Assembly: GCA_905221605.1 (NCBI GenBank)
Contig: CAJNDS010000243.1
Coordinates: forward strand, 124,001-188,000
DNA length: 64,000 nucleotides
DNA from: Symbiodinium natans
Lineage: Eukaryota; Sar; Dinophyceae; Suessiales; Symbiodiniaceae
Direction of reading: 5' to 3'
Below, piece after piece: positions 37,109 through 47,289 of this stretch. Position numbers and translations under genes: made by a program. Numbering within the stretch: the first letter of the stretch is position 1; every line of letters begins with the position of its first letter. The notes under the pieces are model-generated. The model saw only the letters and a program-made list of their open reading frames with translations. It was not told the DNA's origin and did not search any database.

Positions 37109-38612
37109 TCAGAGTTGGCGGTCGAAGGGTGCTCGTCCTTGTGGGCTCGGGCTCGGATGACGCACCTCCCTCACCGCCTCCTTCACACGAAAGAGGACCA
37201 TGCCAGCCACGACCAACACAGTGCCAAGCCAAATCCTCATTTCGTAGCAAAGACGCAATGCTGCCATTGTTACATTGTCAGATAATTTAGATACTACAAG
37301 CTTCCAAGACACAACGATTGACAACGATGCAAAACCAAGACGAGCGATGCCGAGCGATGCCTAGCTTCCAGGCAGACAGCGGTGGCTGCACGTTTGAGGA
37401 GCCCATGACCAAAGGGACGGTGAAGGCCTGCAGCTATTGCAGCTATTGAGGAAGAAACAATGGCTTGGTGAGTGGTGTGGTGCCCTTTCCCATCCCCACT
37501 CCACAAAGCTGGGGCAGACGCCTGTGAGGCCAATGGCACGGCTGCAGCTGCAACAACCCAAACAAGGCCTGATGAAAACTTGGCGATCACAGCTGCCTGC
37601 AAAGTTTTCACGGCGATGAGTGCAACCACGAAGACGGGGTATAAGTATGCCAACGTCGCGCACTCTTCATCATCCGCTCCAGCTGCACCACCTTGACCAA
37701 GGAAGAGACACTGGAAGCCATCCAGAAGATTCCCCGGTGACTGCGCGAATGTCAGGCCCTGAAGGGGAACGGAGGCTACAAAAACAGGTGGTAAAGCAAC
37801 CACTTCGAAGACGTTGATCAAGGTCCAAAGCTTCCAGAATGAGACGTGCGCACGTTGCAAAGAGTACTCCATGAACACCGTCGACGAAGCTCCAGGGAAA
37901 GCTTGCGCCAAGAGCAAGCACACTGCACCTGTTGATTTTGCTGTCCACTCCTTTCAAGGGGCAAATAGTGTCGAAACTATACAAAGAGAACTGAGTCTTA
38001 AACCCTCTGTCCGACACAAATCATTGAATGCCCGAGCTGCTTTCAGGAACCCTATTCCTTGCCAATGAACGACACTAGGATACCGGCAAGAATGCAAGCG
38101 CAGCTGAGGATGTGGGTGGCAAAGTACCGCCGGCCAAGAAAACAAATTGAAAACAACATGGTCAGAGGTATCACCGTCTGCTGCAGCAAGAGAATAAGAG
38201 GACCTGACACAAGATGCCCACGAGCGCCACTATACCCCAAGAAGTTGTAGGTCGTGAAGAGCAACCCCATCACTGCAGAATGCCAGACTCTGAATTTAGG
38301 CGCTGGGCCACCGCTCACGCTGTCGTCACTGTCTTGCTCCTCGTCCCCAGAGTCACTTGCGGCTGCAGATTCTTCCTCTGCGCGCTTTTGAGAATGGCCC
38401 CGACAGGAAATCGCTGCCCAAACAATGCCAAATGCCACTGCGATCCAGACCGGCTGCAAACTTGTCAGCACGAAAGGAGACTCCCTCATTACGATGGACA
38501 CCCTCTTGTGCGACACGCTCAGGCAGGCCTGCGATATCCAAAGAGAGACCACGAAGAGATTGTTCCAGTTCAGCAGAGCACTCTTCACATCCTCGAGCGC
38601 AGGTCTCCCCAT
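37109..38612 (-). CDS. CRT-like transporter (drug/metabolite transporter superfamily)
   Basis: A predicted 389-residue membrane protein in four exons: 38612-38063, 37928-37522, 37427-37342 and 37235-37109. The start is ATG at 38,612 (MGRPALEDVKSALLNWNN). The first exon has DMT-type helices, an acidic cytosolic loop (SDSGDEEQDSDD) and the conserved QQTVIPLTMLFSICFLGRRY block. The second has FPGASSTVFMEYSLQ. The third has AFTVPLVMGSSNVQPPLSAW. The last has WLGTVLVVAGMVLF. Order, spacing and total length fit the CRT-like family, which moves small solutes or peptides across internal acidic or plastid-type membranes. Substrate here is unknown. Introns 1 and 2 are GC-AG (GCAAGG, GCGTCT). The donor of exon 3 (GTCTTG or GCATCG) is uncertain. 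Confidence 0.8.
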
Positions 38613-39303
38613 CCGCGGAACGCAGTGGCCAGTGGCCAGCCCAACCCAGTGCAAAGAAGCTCTATGTCTTGAGCCGGAAATCACTGATGTGGAGTGGAAG
38701 CCGGAGAGGGGTTGCCTCCCCTCAAGGCATTTGTCTTGGCACGGCCAAAACTCCAAGGTCACACAAAGCGAATGTGAATCTTCGACGTACGGAACCAAAG
38801 GGGTCAAAGGAGCAAACGTGTGGAAACTACGGCCCGGCAAACAGAAATGTACATTCAACACGACTGAAAACAACAACCCTCGGCTCTGGAATTGCAAGAA
38901 TATCGAGGCCTAGCCAACGGAAGTGCCTTCTGAGCAAACAATGCCTCTATGACCCCAAACCCTGTTAGCCGCCTCTTTTATTAAAGATCACCACCATCAG
39001 CCGTAATTACAAGGCCGCTCATGACATATCGTGACCACCCAAACTACACCAATGGCCGTAAAAGTCCAGGTGGCAGTGCCCAGTGCAGCGGGGTAACAGG
39101 GTGTGCACATGCAAGCAGAGCTGCTTGAACTCCATCCCACCGTTGCACATTCCCCCAGAAGAACCGCTTTGCTGCTAGCAGCACTGCGCGGGTTGCACAA
39201 CGATCGGCGGCACAAAGCTTTTCACTACGACATCTGGCAACAAACGATTCTACACATTCCCAACAGACCATGGCCAGCAATCACCAACATGTTAAGGGAC
39301 CGC

Positions 39304-39354
39304 CTGCTCCGCACACTGGGCGAGTTGACGCCGCAGGGACTCGATCTCGGCACC
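39304..39354 (-). CDS. 51-bp exon duplicating the one at 36,411-36,461
   Basis: GAEIESLRRQLAQCAEQ is encoded between the acceptor ATTCTCACCCTCTGTGCCATGCAG and a GC donor (GCGGTC), phase 0. It matches the exon at 36.4 kb in 15 of 17 residues. Eight codons differ, six of them silently. No matching flanking exons were found, so it may belong to a second paralogous gene or be an isolated copy. Confidence 0.5.
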
Positions 39355-40390
39355 CTGCATGGCACAGAGGGTGAGAATGGACAAAGGGTTGCTGCATGTG
39401 AATTGCAGGGACTCAGGGACTCAGGGGGGGCAAGGTCGTCGGGCTGTTGTGCAAAGGTTGACAGTTGAGGGTCGCTGTCAAGAAGGATGCTCGAAGACAA
39501 ACGCAAGTCAGCACGAAGCGAATGAATTTTCATGTTCCAAACTAACGCCCCTTTGAAAACCATCTCAGAGCCCCGGTTAACTTCAACGTGGATGCGTTTC
39601 TCAGGATGCATGCAGGAACCAAGAAGCCTCTGGGGTTGAATTTTCCACAACGTTTCTCTCCTTTATCCGCGTGAAACTATCTTTCAACGTGAAGATCGCT
39701 TCCTTCTGGAATTATGCTGATGAAACATGATACTTTTTTGTACATGTGCGGAAGAAAGGATGTACACCTGGGGGAGCTTATTTTCGAACATGGCTTCGAA
39801 AGCGCGGGTTCGGAACCCTTGCTTTGTAACCCGCGCTTCGCCAATCGTACATTCGGAAAGCAGGATGGCGAAAAGCTGGAAAAAAGAGTTGATGCGCAAG
39901 TGGATATAGCATTCGATTCTGCCCAAGTATTCAGTGATGCAAAAGCAAGGCAGCGGGGTTGATACTCAATCAACATAATCAACAGCAGCTGCGGAGAGCG
40001 AGCAGCTTCAATAGCATTGATAGTCAGGATGCTCAAAGTACTCTAGGTCCTAAGAGTCAGCTACATGTCTCTTCGTTGGTGCGTGTGCCTGCCAGTCGAG
40101 CAGAGCTCGCATCTCCCGCCTCATGCGACGAGGCTTGGGCAGCTGGAGAAGCATGCTCATGGTACAACTTCCGTCTTCAACACCAGCACTCAGAATTCAA
40201 CAATATCGTTCAACAGTTAAACACTGACAACCCTCCTCCCTGATTCCAAGGCCCCATGCATCGTGATGCTACAGTGGTCTGCCATGCAAGTCCTACCGTA
40301 AGAACACCAGCAAAACAACACAACGAAAATCCAAATCCCCGGTCGCCCATACAAGACCCGAGCCCTGATCGTGGGATACTTCATGGCAGA

Positions 40391-40640
40391 CTATTTGGAC
40401 AACATCTTCTGAGTTTGGTACTGCTCCTGCTGGGCGTCGGCAGCCTTTTTCTCAGCCTCTTGGCGCCTGGCAAAAATGGAGCCTGACACCGCCTTACACC
40501 TACTGAGGACCTAGTAAGCACCTGCTACCATTTGGCAGGGACATGCTCAAGGCAGATCTTACAGGATCTTCTCGCTTCTTTGCAGCCCAGGGCGCATCTC
40601 TATTTCCATGGCCAGGGCTTGGCGGGAGCCTCATCTTTGG
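40391..40640 (-). CDS. Two-exon 3' end of a coiled-coil protein gene
   Basis: The exon ending at 40,563 (ALAMEIEMRPGLQRSEKIL, 5' edge about 40,640) stops at GTAAGA in phase 2. After a 96-base intron, terminal exon 40466-40391 starts after CATTTTTGCCAG with one base and 24 codons (RQEAEKKAADAQQEQYQTQK onward), then TAG. The phases fit exactly. The C-terminus is a charged coiled coil. Further upstream exons probably lie at 40.8-41.0 kb but are not resolved. Confidence 0.6.
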
Positions 40641-41193
40641 GGCTTTTGGGGGAACTTTAGGGGACTTTGTATGGGTAGGACTTGAAGGCCCCAGTGAAAA
40701 GCAGGATCCAAGCTGATCCCAGGCCTTTGCTGACACACTTTCAGTTTTGCAGCACACTCAGTCCATGGGCAGACCGGATGGAGATGGGACACCCCCAAAA
40801 TGCTGGAAGCGCGCCCCAAGGCTGCAGCCTGCCGATTCTCCAGTCGATGGCGCCTGGCAGAATGACCAGCGGATTCTTCCATCTTCAGTGCCATATCCGG
40901 TGCCATCCAGTGCCCCTTGCAGACCTTTTCTCTCTTGGTCTTCTTTGAGAAAACAGTGCACACATTGCCTGGTGATGTGTGTATACTGATGTACAAAGCG
41001 TTTGCCTTGTGGAAGGCCATATTAGGTTGAAATGCTGCACGTGTGCAGGTGTGTGGCTGTCGCGTGCATCCATAGATGTGAGGCCCACCGTGACGTCTCT
41101 CCTGAGAAATCCTGCCTTCCCCGACGGAATCAAGCTAGCGCAAGATAGCACAAGCTCTCAGCTTCAACACTTCAGAAAAACCCGAAAAATGTT

Positions 41194-41406
41194 TCAAAAC
41201 TGCTTCGCCTGGAAGATGCCCTGCGGCAGCTTTGGGAGCTCGTTGAAGGCTCCGTACTGCATGGCCTTCCGAGCGGTAGAACAACTGTGATTTGAGAGGA
41301 ATTTCTGTTTTTTCTTAGATCAAGGGCCCAGCCTGACTTTGCCTTATCTCGGGAAGGTTGGCAAGGTTGGCGAGCTGCACGCGCGCCTCCGGGTTCAAAG
41401 GCTTTT
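41194..41406 (-). CDS. Two-exon 3' end of an unrecognised gene
   Basis: Exon 41406-41343 follows CGACAACCTGCCCCTCAG and encodes KPLNPEARVQLANLANLPEI plus two bases before a GC donor (GCAAAG). The terminal exon 41284-41194 follows TCCTCTCAAATCACAG with one base and 29 codons (CSTARKAMQYGAFNELPKLP onward), then TGA. Phases fit. The 58-base intron is unusually short. NPEARVQLANLANLPEI hints at a helical repeat, but no family can be named. Confidence 0.55.
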
Positions 41407-41726
41407 CTGAGGGGCAGGTTGTCGTTTAGGACCAGGATTGAGGGCTCGAAGGGTCCATGAACACTCTGGCGTGAAGAAGTACCCTTTGGGTTGCAATTTT
41501 CCTCCTCTAATCCAAGCCAGCCGCTGGTGACCGGTAGTCTGGTGTCGCTACTGCGTAAGCAAGCCCGCTTTTTGTTTCCGCCATTCAAGGTTCACATGCA
41601 AGACAAGCTGCCTGCACATGTATGCAGTACTTTGGAGGTCTTCATCAGTCGGTGTGTCCGGAACCAGGTCTGCCCAACATCTCCCAACATGAGGGGATGC
41701 GCGGGCAATTCTACCTTGCACTTACA

Positions 41727-41920
41727 CGGTGCTGACAAGTGCTTGCATACTGCTCACTTGGTTTACATTGTGCTTGCATGGTGCTTACAAAGTGCACACA
41801 CGGTGCTCACATAGCGCATTCTTATCACATGGTGCTTACGTTGTGCTTATGTGCTGCTTATATCGTGCTTACATGGTGGTTACATGGTGCTTACATGGTG
41901 CTTACATAATATTCCGATGC
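41727..41920. repeat. Degenerate 11-12-bp minisatellite (ggtgcttacat)
   Basis: About sixteen diverged copies of ggtgcttacat with spelling drift (tgcttgcat, tgctcacat). No splice context, presumably non-coding. Confidence 0.8.
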
Positions 41921-42444
41921 CATACAACTTGCATGGTACTTCCGAGACACTTACAAGTGATTCCCAAATGGTGACTTCCACCAAACAAGACAACACAAGT
42001 GCGTAGTTTTCTCTGTATGCAGCAATCTGACTTGACATCGTGACCTCCAGTTCTGCCCCAACCATATGTATGTCTAGACCGTGCCATGGAAGCAGGAAGT
42101 AAGGCTTAAAATCCTTGCCACATGGAGCGGATGCTCCCTTACATATGCATCCCTTGATCTAGTCATGTCTCTCCGAACTCGGATGAACGAAACGATGTGT
42201 CTTTGCCCTGCCTCGTCCCTCTCGCCCTCACACTGTTGAAGCTGCCTGTTTGGAATTGCGGGGTGGGCTTGCAATGCTAGTGGAAACTGAGAAGCCTGTT
42301 GCAGAAACCGGTCAAGCCGCAAGCAGAAACAGGTAAGGCTGTGGCAGGAAAGCCCGGAACTTATGATACTTTCACCGCACAGAAAAGTGATCACTGTTCA
42401 GACAGACTGGTCATCATCAGCATCATCATGGCAACTGACATCTC

Positions 42445-42920
42445 ATGAACTGTTCCACTGCCCTGAAGGACCTCGAAAGATTTCGAGAGCCAGCACTGCA
42501 GCCACTTCACAAGGCCGCCGAGCGTGACTAGAACCACCATCGCCACGGACAAATGCAAAGACGATCATTTCTTCTACCGTTTAATGATGCTTCAACCCTA
42601 TCCGCACTATCTCCCGCACGCTGTCGCACAAAGATGCAGACTTTGCCACGAAGCTGTTGCAAGTTGCAAGGCCCACGCTGAAGCAGCCCATCTCGTTCTT
42701 GCTGGAGCCTCTGCGAGAATGGGTGACTGGTGGATTACTTGGCACCTCCGTCGTTGGCATCCCTGCCGATTTAGAAGCATGCTACACGTCATGTATTGAA
42801 ACACTATTGAAACGCGGGGACAGCTACATACGGAATGCCACGAGCCCTGCGAACAGACGGTCACCACTGAAGACCGCGCTCGCTGACCTCCTGCTGGAGC
42901 TGTTCCTGAAGCAAGGCTGA
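42445..42920 (+). CDS. Two-exon plus-strand gene, about 121 residues
   Basis: The start is ATG 42,445 (in-frame TGA two codons upstream), giving MNCSTALKDLERFREPALQP onward. Exon 1 ends at 42,523 before GTGACT in phase 1. Exon 2 starts at 42,634 (after CACAAAG, or six bases later after ATGCAG) and runs to TGA at 42,918-42,920, including LLQVARPTLKQPISFLLEPL and KTALADLLLELFLKQG. The intron is 110 bases. The protein is helical and soluble. No family recognised. It may be the end of a longer gene if the ATG is internal. Confidence 0.5.
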
Positions 42921-43171
42921 CATCAGGTGTCGTTTGTGTGCAGACGATGTCGAATCAATTGGCTGTTGCACGGCCTGCTGGGACCCATTGAGCGTACGTT
43001 GGGCAAAAGTCATATCAAGGACAACAGGAGCTTGGCGCATTGTTGAAGGAAGTCAGAAGAAATATCTCAGAGTCTGGCAAGCGAACCCATATAGAGAACC
43101 AACACCAGATCTGAAAATGAAGACGAAAACACGACAGCGTGACCTCCATGAAACCCTAAACCCTCGAGGCC

Positions 43172-43682
43172 CTAGCACGCCTCGGACCGCCCCTTTTTTC
43201 CCTCGCCAACCCGCAGCCCAGCCCTGGCCTCGCGTTCCGCTGCCGCCGCCTTGGCTTTGGCCTCTGCCGCAGCTGCGAACTTCTGCCGCGCCTTGTTCGC
43301 CTTTAGCTGTGCAGGTTGCGAGCCTACAGTGGCTACAGTGGCTTGACTGTAGATAATTAGGAACCAGACATTGCACCCGCATTCTGCGGGTCAGATGTTT
43401 GAAGAGCTAAAGGTTCGGGGATGCTCGCGTATAGAGGGACATGGGGGGGCTTAGGGCTTCTGAGCCAGCATTTATAGACGTCAGATTGACAGCGTACGCG
43501 ATTCTAGCTGGGTCACACGTCCTTTCGGGTTTCCAGTTGACATGCCCCAACTCCAGGCATGGATGCCTCAGGTTTCCGGACAACCTGGGCACGGTTCAGC
43601 CTGGTTCAAGCGCTCTGAGCTCCACTAAGAAACCCTTGGAAGATGTTGGAAGGCTGGGTGTCCTGGCGCGCTGTTCGAACTC
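43172..43682 (-). CDS. Exon plus Ala/Lys-rich terminal exon
   Basis: Exon 43682-43634 (EFEQRARTPSLPTSSK plus one base) follows CCGATGCTTCGCAG. The terminal exon 43306-43172 follows GCTCGCAACCTGCACAG with 44 codons, beginning LKANKARQKFAAAAEAKAKA and ending GRSEAC, TAG. The tail is a charged single helix. An intermediate exon is required because phases do not match directly. Function unknown. Confidence 0.5.
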
Positions 43683-44753
43683 CTGCGAAGCATCGGATCC
43701 GGGATTTCATGACCATGATGGGACAGACGCCCCCTTCATAAACCAACCTTCATAATCTTTTCAGGTCGGAGCAACAGCTTTAGCTGTGGCTTGTCCTCTG
43801 TCCAGAAGCAGAACTCAGATTTACCGAAGCAACATCAAACACACAGTGCAAGCAAAATCTTCTAGTGCATACCATTTGTAGAAAAGCCCGTGCCGATCAC
43901 AAACAGCTTGAAGAATCTTCCAACGTATTTGGAAGCAAAATATGCTGCCAACATGACTGGACTTATAACTTATTACAATACACAAACACCAATGAGTTTG
44001 TCACGTCTGCACTACTGATGGATGTGATCAGCCTTCACCCCTCTGCCCAGACCAAACCTCCCTCACTCTCCACTGCCCCCCCCAACCTCCCGCACCCTCC
44101 ATCCCCTATCCCCGACTCGACCTCTGAAAAAATGAGAACTTGAAGAAAAGATGCAGAAATCGCGCAGGCAGAAACAACCACAATTTTTGTTCTACTTCAA
44201 AAACGGACTACTTTGGCGTACGACTGTGATTGGCCGGTGGTTCACATGAATGACATTTGTAAGGCTGTCGGCTTGGCTGCGTGGGAACCTTCGGGCAAGG
44301 ATGAGGATTTGGGTCGGCAGGGGTCAATCACTGTCAAACGGATTGGAAGGCCGACAGCGCAGTGGTACTGCAGTGGTGCATGTCTAGAATCTCGGACGAG
44401 ATCGAAGACAAGTAACAAACTAAATGCCCTGAACACGAGACACGAGGACGGGTTGCTTGGTTGCACGGTGGCAAAAAAGACAGACTTGATGAAGAGTGCC
44501 GCGATAAACAATGTGAACTGCAAGCGACATTCGTACCCTAGAGACAGAAGCCTCTCGATTCAAGAATGTCCAAAACCTCCCACATGATGACTGCTTGCGG
44601 ATGACGCCCCCGGCGCGTATGATCCTGGAAGCGAGTGCCAGATCCGCTGCATCCACGAGCCGTCTGGGCAACAAACAACATTGAACGAAGAGCCCCAGGC
44701 TCACCGGTAAAAAACAACATAGACAAAAGTGTAACAGTAAAACATGTTTTGTC

Positions 44754-44811
44754 CTTGAGGCGCTGCTGCTGCGTGCGGCTCGATGACTCGAGCAGCGAGA
44801 TCTCGTTGGAC
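44754..44811 (-). CDS. Candidate exon, coiled-coil
   Basis: Following AAAGCAAACCGACAG, one base plus 19 codons (SNEISLLESSSRTQQQRLK). The 3' edge abuts GACAAA, so it would need a GA donor. The upstream neighbour at 45,202-45,000 ends in a CT/GA microsatellite that would be the intron. Confidence 0.35.
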
Positions 44812-44902
44812 CTGTCGGTTTGCTTTGGGGACCTCTTATTCAAGGCGCGGAGGGTTCCACTGAACCACTGAACTCCCCACTCCCTGCCTTTGCTTGGAAC
44901 TC

Positions 44903-44929
44903 CTTCTCTCCCTCTCTCTCCCTCTCTCC

Positions 44930-44987
<58 letters not shown>

Positions 44988-44990
44988 TTC
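44903..44990. repeat. (CT)n / CCCTCTCT microsatellite
   Basis: Pyrimidine tract on the plus strand, with tccctctc units passing to pure tc. It flanks the minus-strand exon ending near 45,000. Confidence 0.95.
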
Positions 44991-44999
44991 GTCTTGTTC

Positions 45000-45202
45000 G
45001 GCTTTCTGCTTAGTAGGAGGACGGCTCCGACGTTTTGGGGTGCCGGCTGCATCTCCAGCTTCCGCCGGAGCTCGCCGTTCACCGAGTTCACCTTTCCGGG
45101 ATCAAGCAGAAATCGCTTATGTAAAACCGCTTTGAGGTTTTGCTTCTCCTTGAGGCTTGCTTTTTGTGCTTGCTTTGAGGGGGTTTGGAGTTCTAGTGCC
45201 AT
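45000..45202 (-). CDS. Charged open frame, probable exon(s)
   Basis: An ATG-initiated stretch (MALELQTPSKQAQKASLKEK onward) leads through VNSVNGELRRKLEMQPAPQ before running into the microsatellite. A good internal acceptor (GATTTCTGCTTGATCCCGGAAAG|GTG) suggests that the real exon may start at VNSVNGEL, with the upstream part intronic. Lys/Glu-rich and helical. No family recognised. Confidence 0.45.
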
Positions 45203-46385
45203 TCCTGATTTTTGGCATTTTGGGTTCTTTTGATGTGCCTCCTCTCTCTCTCAGGGCTTTGGATACCGGCTGAGCCAATGGGCTTATTGCTTTCGGACTG
45301 GATAGAACTCAAGGTTTCAAGACGTGTATGAGAAGAAGGGGCAAGGAAAACCTGTACCATAGCAGTTCACCTGCATCGTGCGCGTGGATCCAAAGCAGTG
45401 TTTGCGGTTTCCAAAACAACTCTCAACCCCTACATACTCCTACTGTCGTCTCTCTAGTCAAACCCTTGAAACTTTATGCCCCGAAGTGCCCATGGCGCTT
45501 CGGCGAACACAAAATTCTAACCACAGCCCGGGCTACAGTTTACAGTTGTCCAAGCCCGTTTGCTGGGCGCTCGGCGTCTGCCAGGCGCTTCATCAGTGCC
45601 TCCCCCCCTTTGGCCAGGCCCAGCCTCATGTGGACAACAAATCTGGGGACACTTTGAACCCTAAAAATGTCTTAAGGACTTGGGGCAGCTTCAATTTGAG
45701 GACTGGGGTATCAGCCTCAACCAAATCTCTTCATTTTGATTGCACGGATCCAAGAAGCCACTAACTTTAGACTTCGCTCCCGAATTGTTTTCGCAACTCA
45801 AGCCCCAAAGCCTGTGTATCCCTAAACTCCAACATCCCGAACCTGTTTCCTCCAAAAGGGCCCGGCAGTTCACTGGATTCACGGCGGGCACCCGGGCTTG
45901 CGGGCCTCAAGTCGAGGTTGGAGCAACACTCAAGGATCCTGGAGGTAGACCCAAGCACGGAGCTTGAGTCCTTGAAGTCTAGGTATACCAGATTTCATGT
46001 ACTTTTTCTGCATGGCAACGTGCATAAGGCAGGCAGGGCACTGGGCTTAAGAACTTTCTCAAGCCCGGGCAGACCATCCGGCACGGCGAGCCCGCGAAGG
46101 ACAGAACTGTTCCGCTTTGAACGGGGCAGCGGAGTGTACGTTACTAGTGGTCCCCGTTCTCACTGTCACTGTTCTCGTTGACGGTGTTCTCGTTGCCGGT
46201 GTACTCATGGTGCGTGTGGACGGTACCAACCGTGCCTTCGAAGAGCCCGTCCCCTGTGGACGTCGTGCCTGTGGACGTCTTTCCTGTCCCTTTCCTCCAT
46301 GCGTTGTTTTCTGTGGCGGTAGCACTCCTGGAGGTCGTCCGTGTCGTACTCTTAGTCCCTGTCGCCGTCTTGTCGTTCTTGTTCT

Positions 46386-46700
46386 TTCTCTTTGTATTTC
46401 TCTCTCTCTCTCTCTCTTTCTCTCCTTCTCTCCTTCTCTCTTTCTCTCTTTCTTTCTTTCTTTCGGAGGGCGTGGAGGCCGGAGCCCCCGGGCGTCATCG
46501 CCCGCCCCTGTTTCCGGAGCGGTGCTGAGGTTCGGTGGGAGACAGTGGTGTGAGGTTGCGTTTTCTCTCTTTCTCTCTTTGTCTCTTTCTCTCTTTCTCT
46601 CTTTCTCTCTTTCTCTCTTTCTCTCCTTGTCTTCTTCTTCTTCTTCTTATTAATCTTCTTCTTCCCCTTCCTCTTCTTCTACCCTCTCTCTCTCCCCCTG
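46386..46700. repeat. Two pyrimidine-rich microsatellite blocks
   Basis: Blocks are at 46,401-46,464 and 46,559-46,700 (ctctttctctctttc, then cttcttctt). They are separated by about 95 bases of unique G-rich sequence. Confidence 0.95.
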
Positions 46701-46845
46701 GGCACAGGCTTCCTTTCCAGAGTGGCCGGGTGCCCAAACCTGGACCATATGCATTGCGAGACCCCACCTGTCCCCCGGCCCCCGATGCAACCGGCGGCTT
46801 CTCCGTACCAAACTGCGCCCCTTGATACTTCAATGGCTGCTTACT

Positions 46846-46892
46846 GGCTCAAGCCGGGGGCTTGTCCCGGCTTGAGCCGAAATGGCTACGGC
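46846..46892 (-). other. Spliced-leader (DinoSL) relic within a perfect hairpin
   Basis: Read on the minus strand, 46,892-46,871 gives GCCGTAGCCATTTCGGCTCA plus AG. The published dinoflagellate spliced leader is DCCGTAGCCATTTTGGCTCAAG, so only one T-to-C change separates them. The leader is followed by CCGG, not by the GT donor an SL RNA gene needs, so this is better explained as a leader copied into the genome from a trans-spliced mRNA. Bases 46,846-46,858 and 46,866-46,878 form a perfect 13-bp inverted repeat with a 7-base loop that contains the leader's 3' end. Downstream on the same strand, an open frame (ASKQPLKYQGAQFGTEKPP onward) may be retrogene remains. Confidence 0.75.
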
Positions 46893-46940
46893 TTCTCTCT
46901 CTCTCGGTGTTAAGCTAGTCAAGAAAACACCCAAGCTTTT

Positions 46941-47135
46941 CTAAACCTCGGGCTCCGTTGAGCGCGGCGCCCGTTTTGCGCGGCTTCGGGCAGCGTTGGC
47001 AGCCCAGGCCTCGCAGGCCTTCACTTTGGAAGCTTCTCTTTGCTCTCGGGTTCTGTTCAGCTGTACATGGGGATGGCTAGAAGATCTGGCCTTGTCATCC
47101 AGCTTTTCTGCCCAGTTGCTCACAGCCCGTTGAAA
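46941..47135 (-). CDS. Terminal exon, Ala/Arg-rich helical protein
   Basis: The acceptor TCAGCTCCTCAG opens a 64-codon frame (FQRAVSNWAEKLDDKARSSS onward, including KVKACEAWAANAARSRAK) that closes with TAG at 46,943-46,941. The first residue is set by the acceptor. Charged and helical. No family recognised. It lies 49 bases from the spliced-leader relic on the same strand, which would mark the head of the next unit, not this gene. Confidence 0.55.
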   Translation of the reverse strand, partial: FQRAVSNWAEKLDDKARSSSHPHVQLNRTREQREASKVKACEAWAANAARSRAKRAPRSTEPEV

Positions 47136-47289
47136 CTGAGGAGCTGAGCCCGAACAATGTTCCAAATCTCCAAATCTAAGACTCCTCAGCTCAAGAGGCC
47201 TGGGAGGTCTCGAGGCCTCTGAAGAGTTCGACCTCCGGGAGGCCTGAGAGGGGGAGGCTGCCCGGCCTGGCAAAGGAGATCGTGGCATG

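Noticed and set aside
37109-38612. Nucleotide-sugar or triose-phosphate transporter identity
   Set aside because: The QQTVIPLTML, FPGASSTVF and ASQAFTVPL blocks fit the CRT-like branch better.
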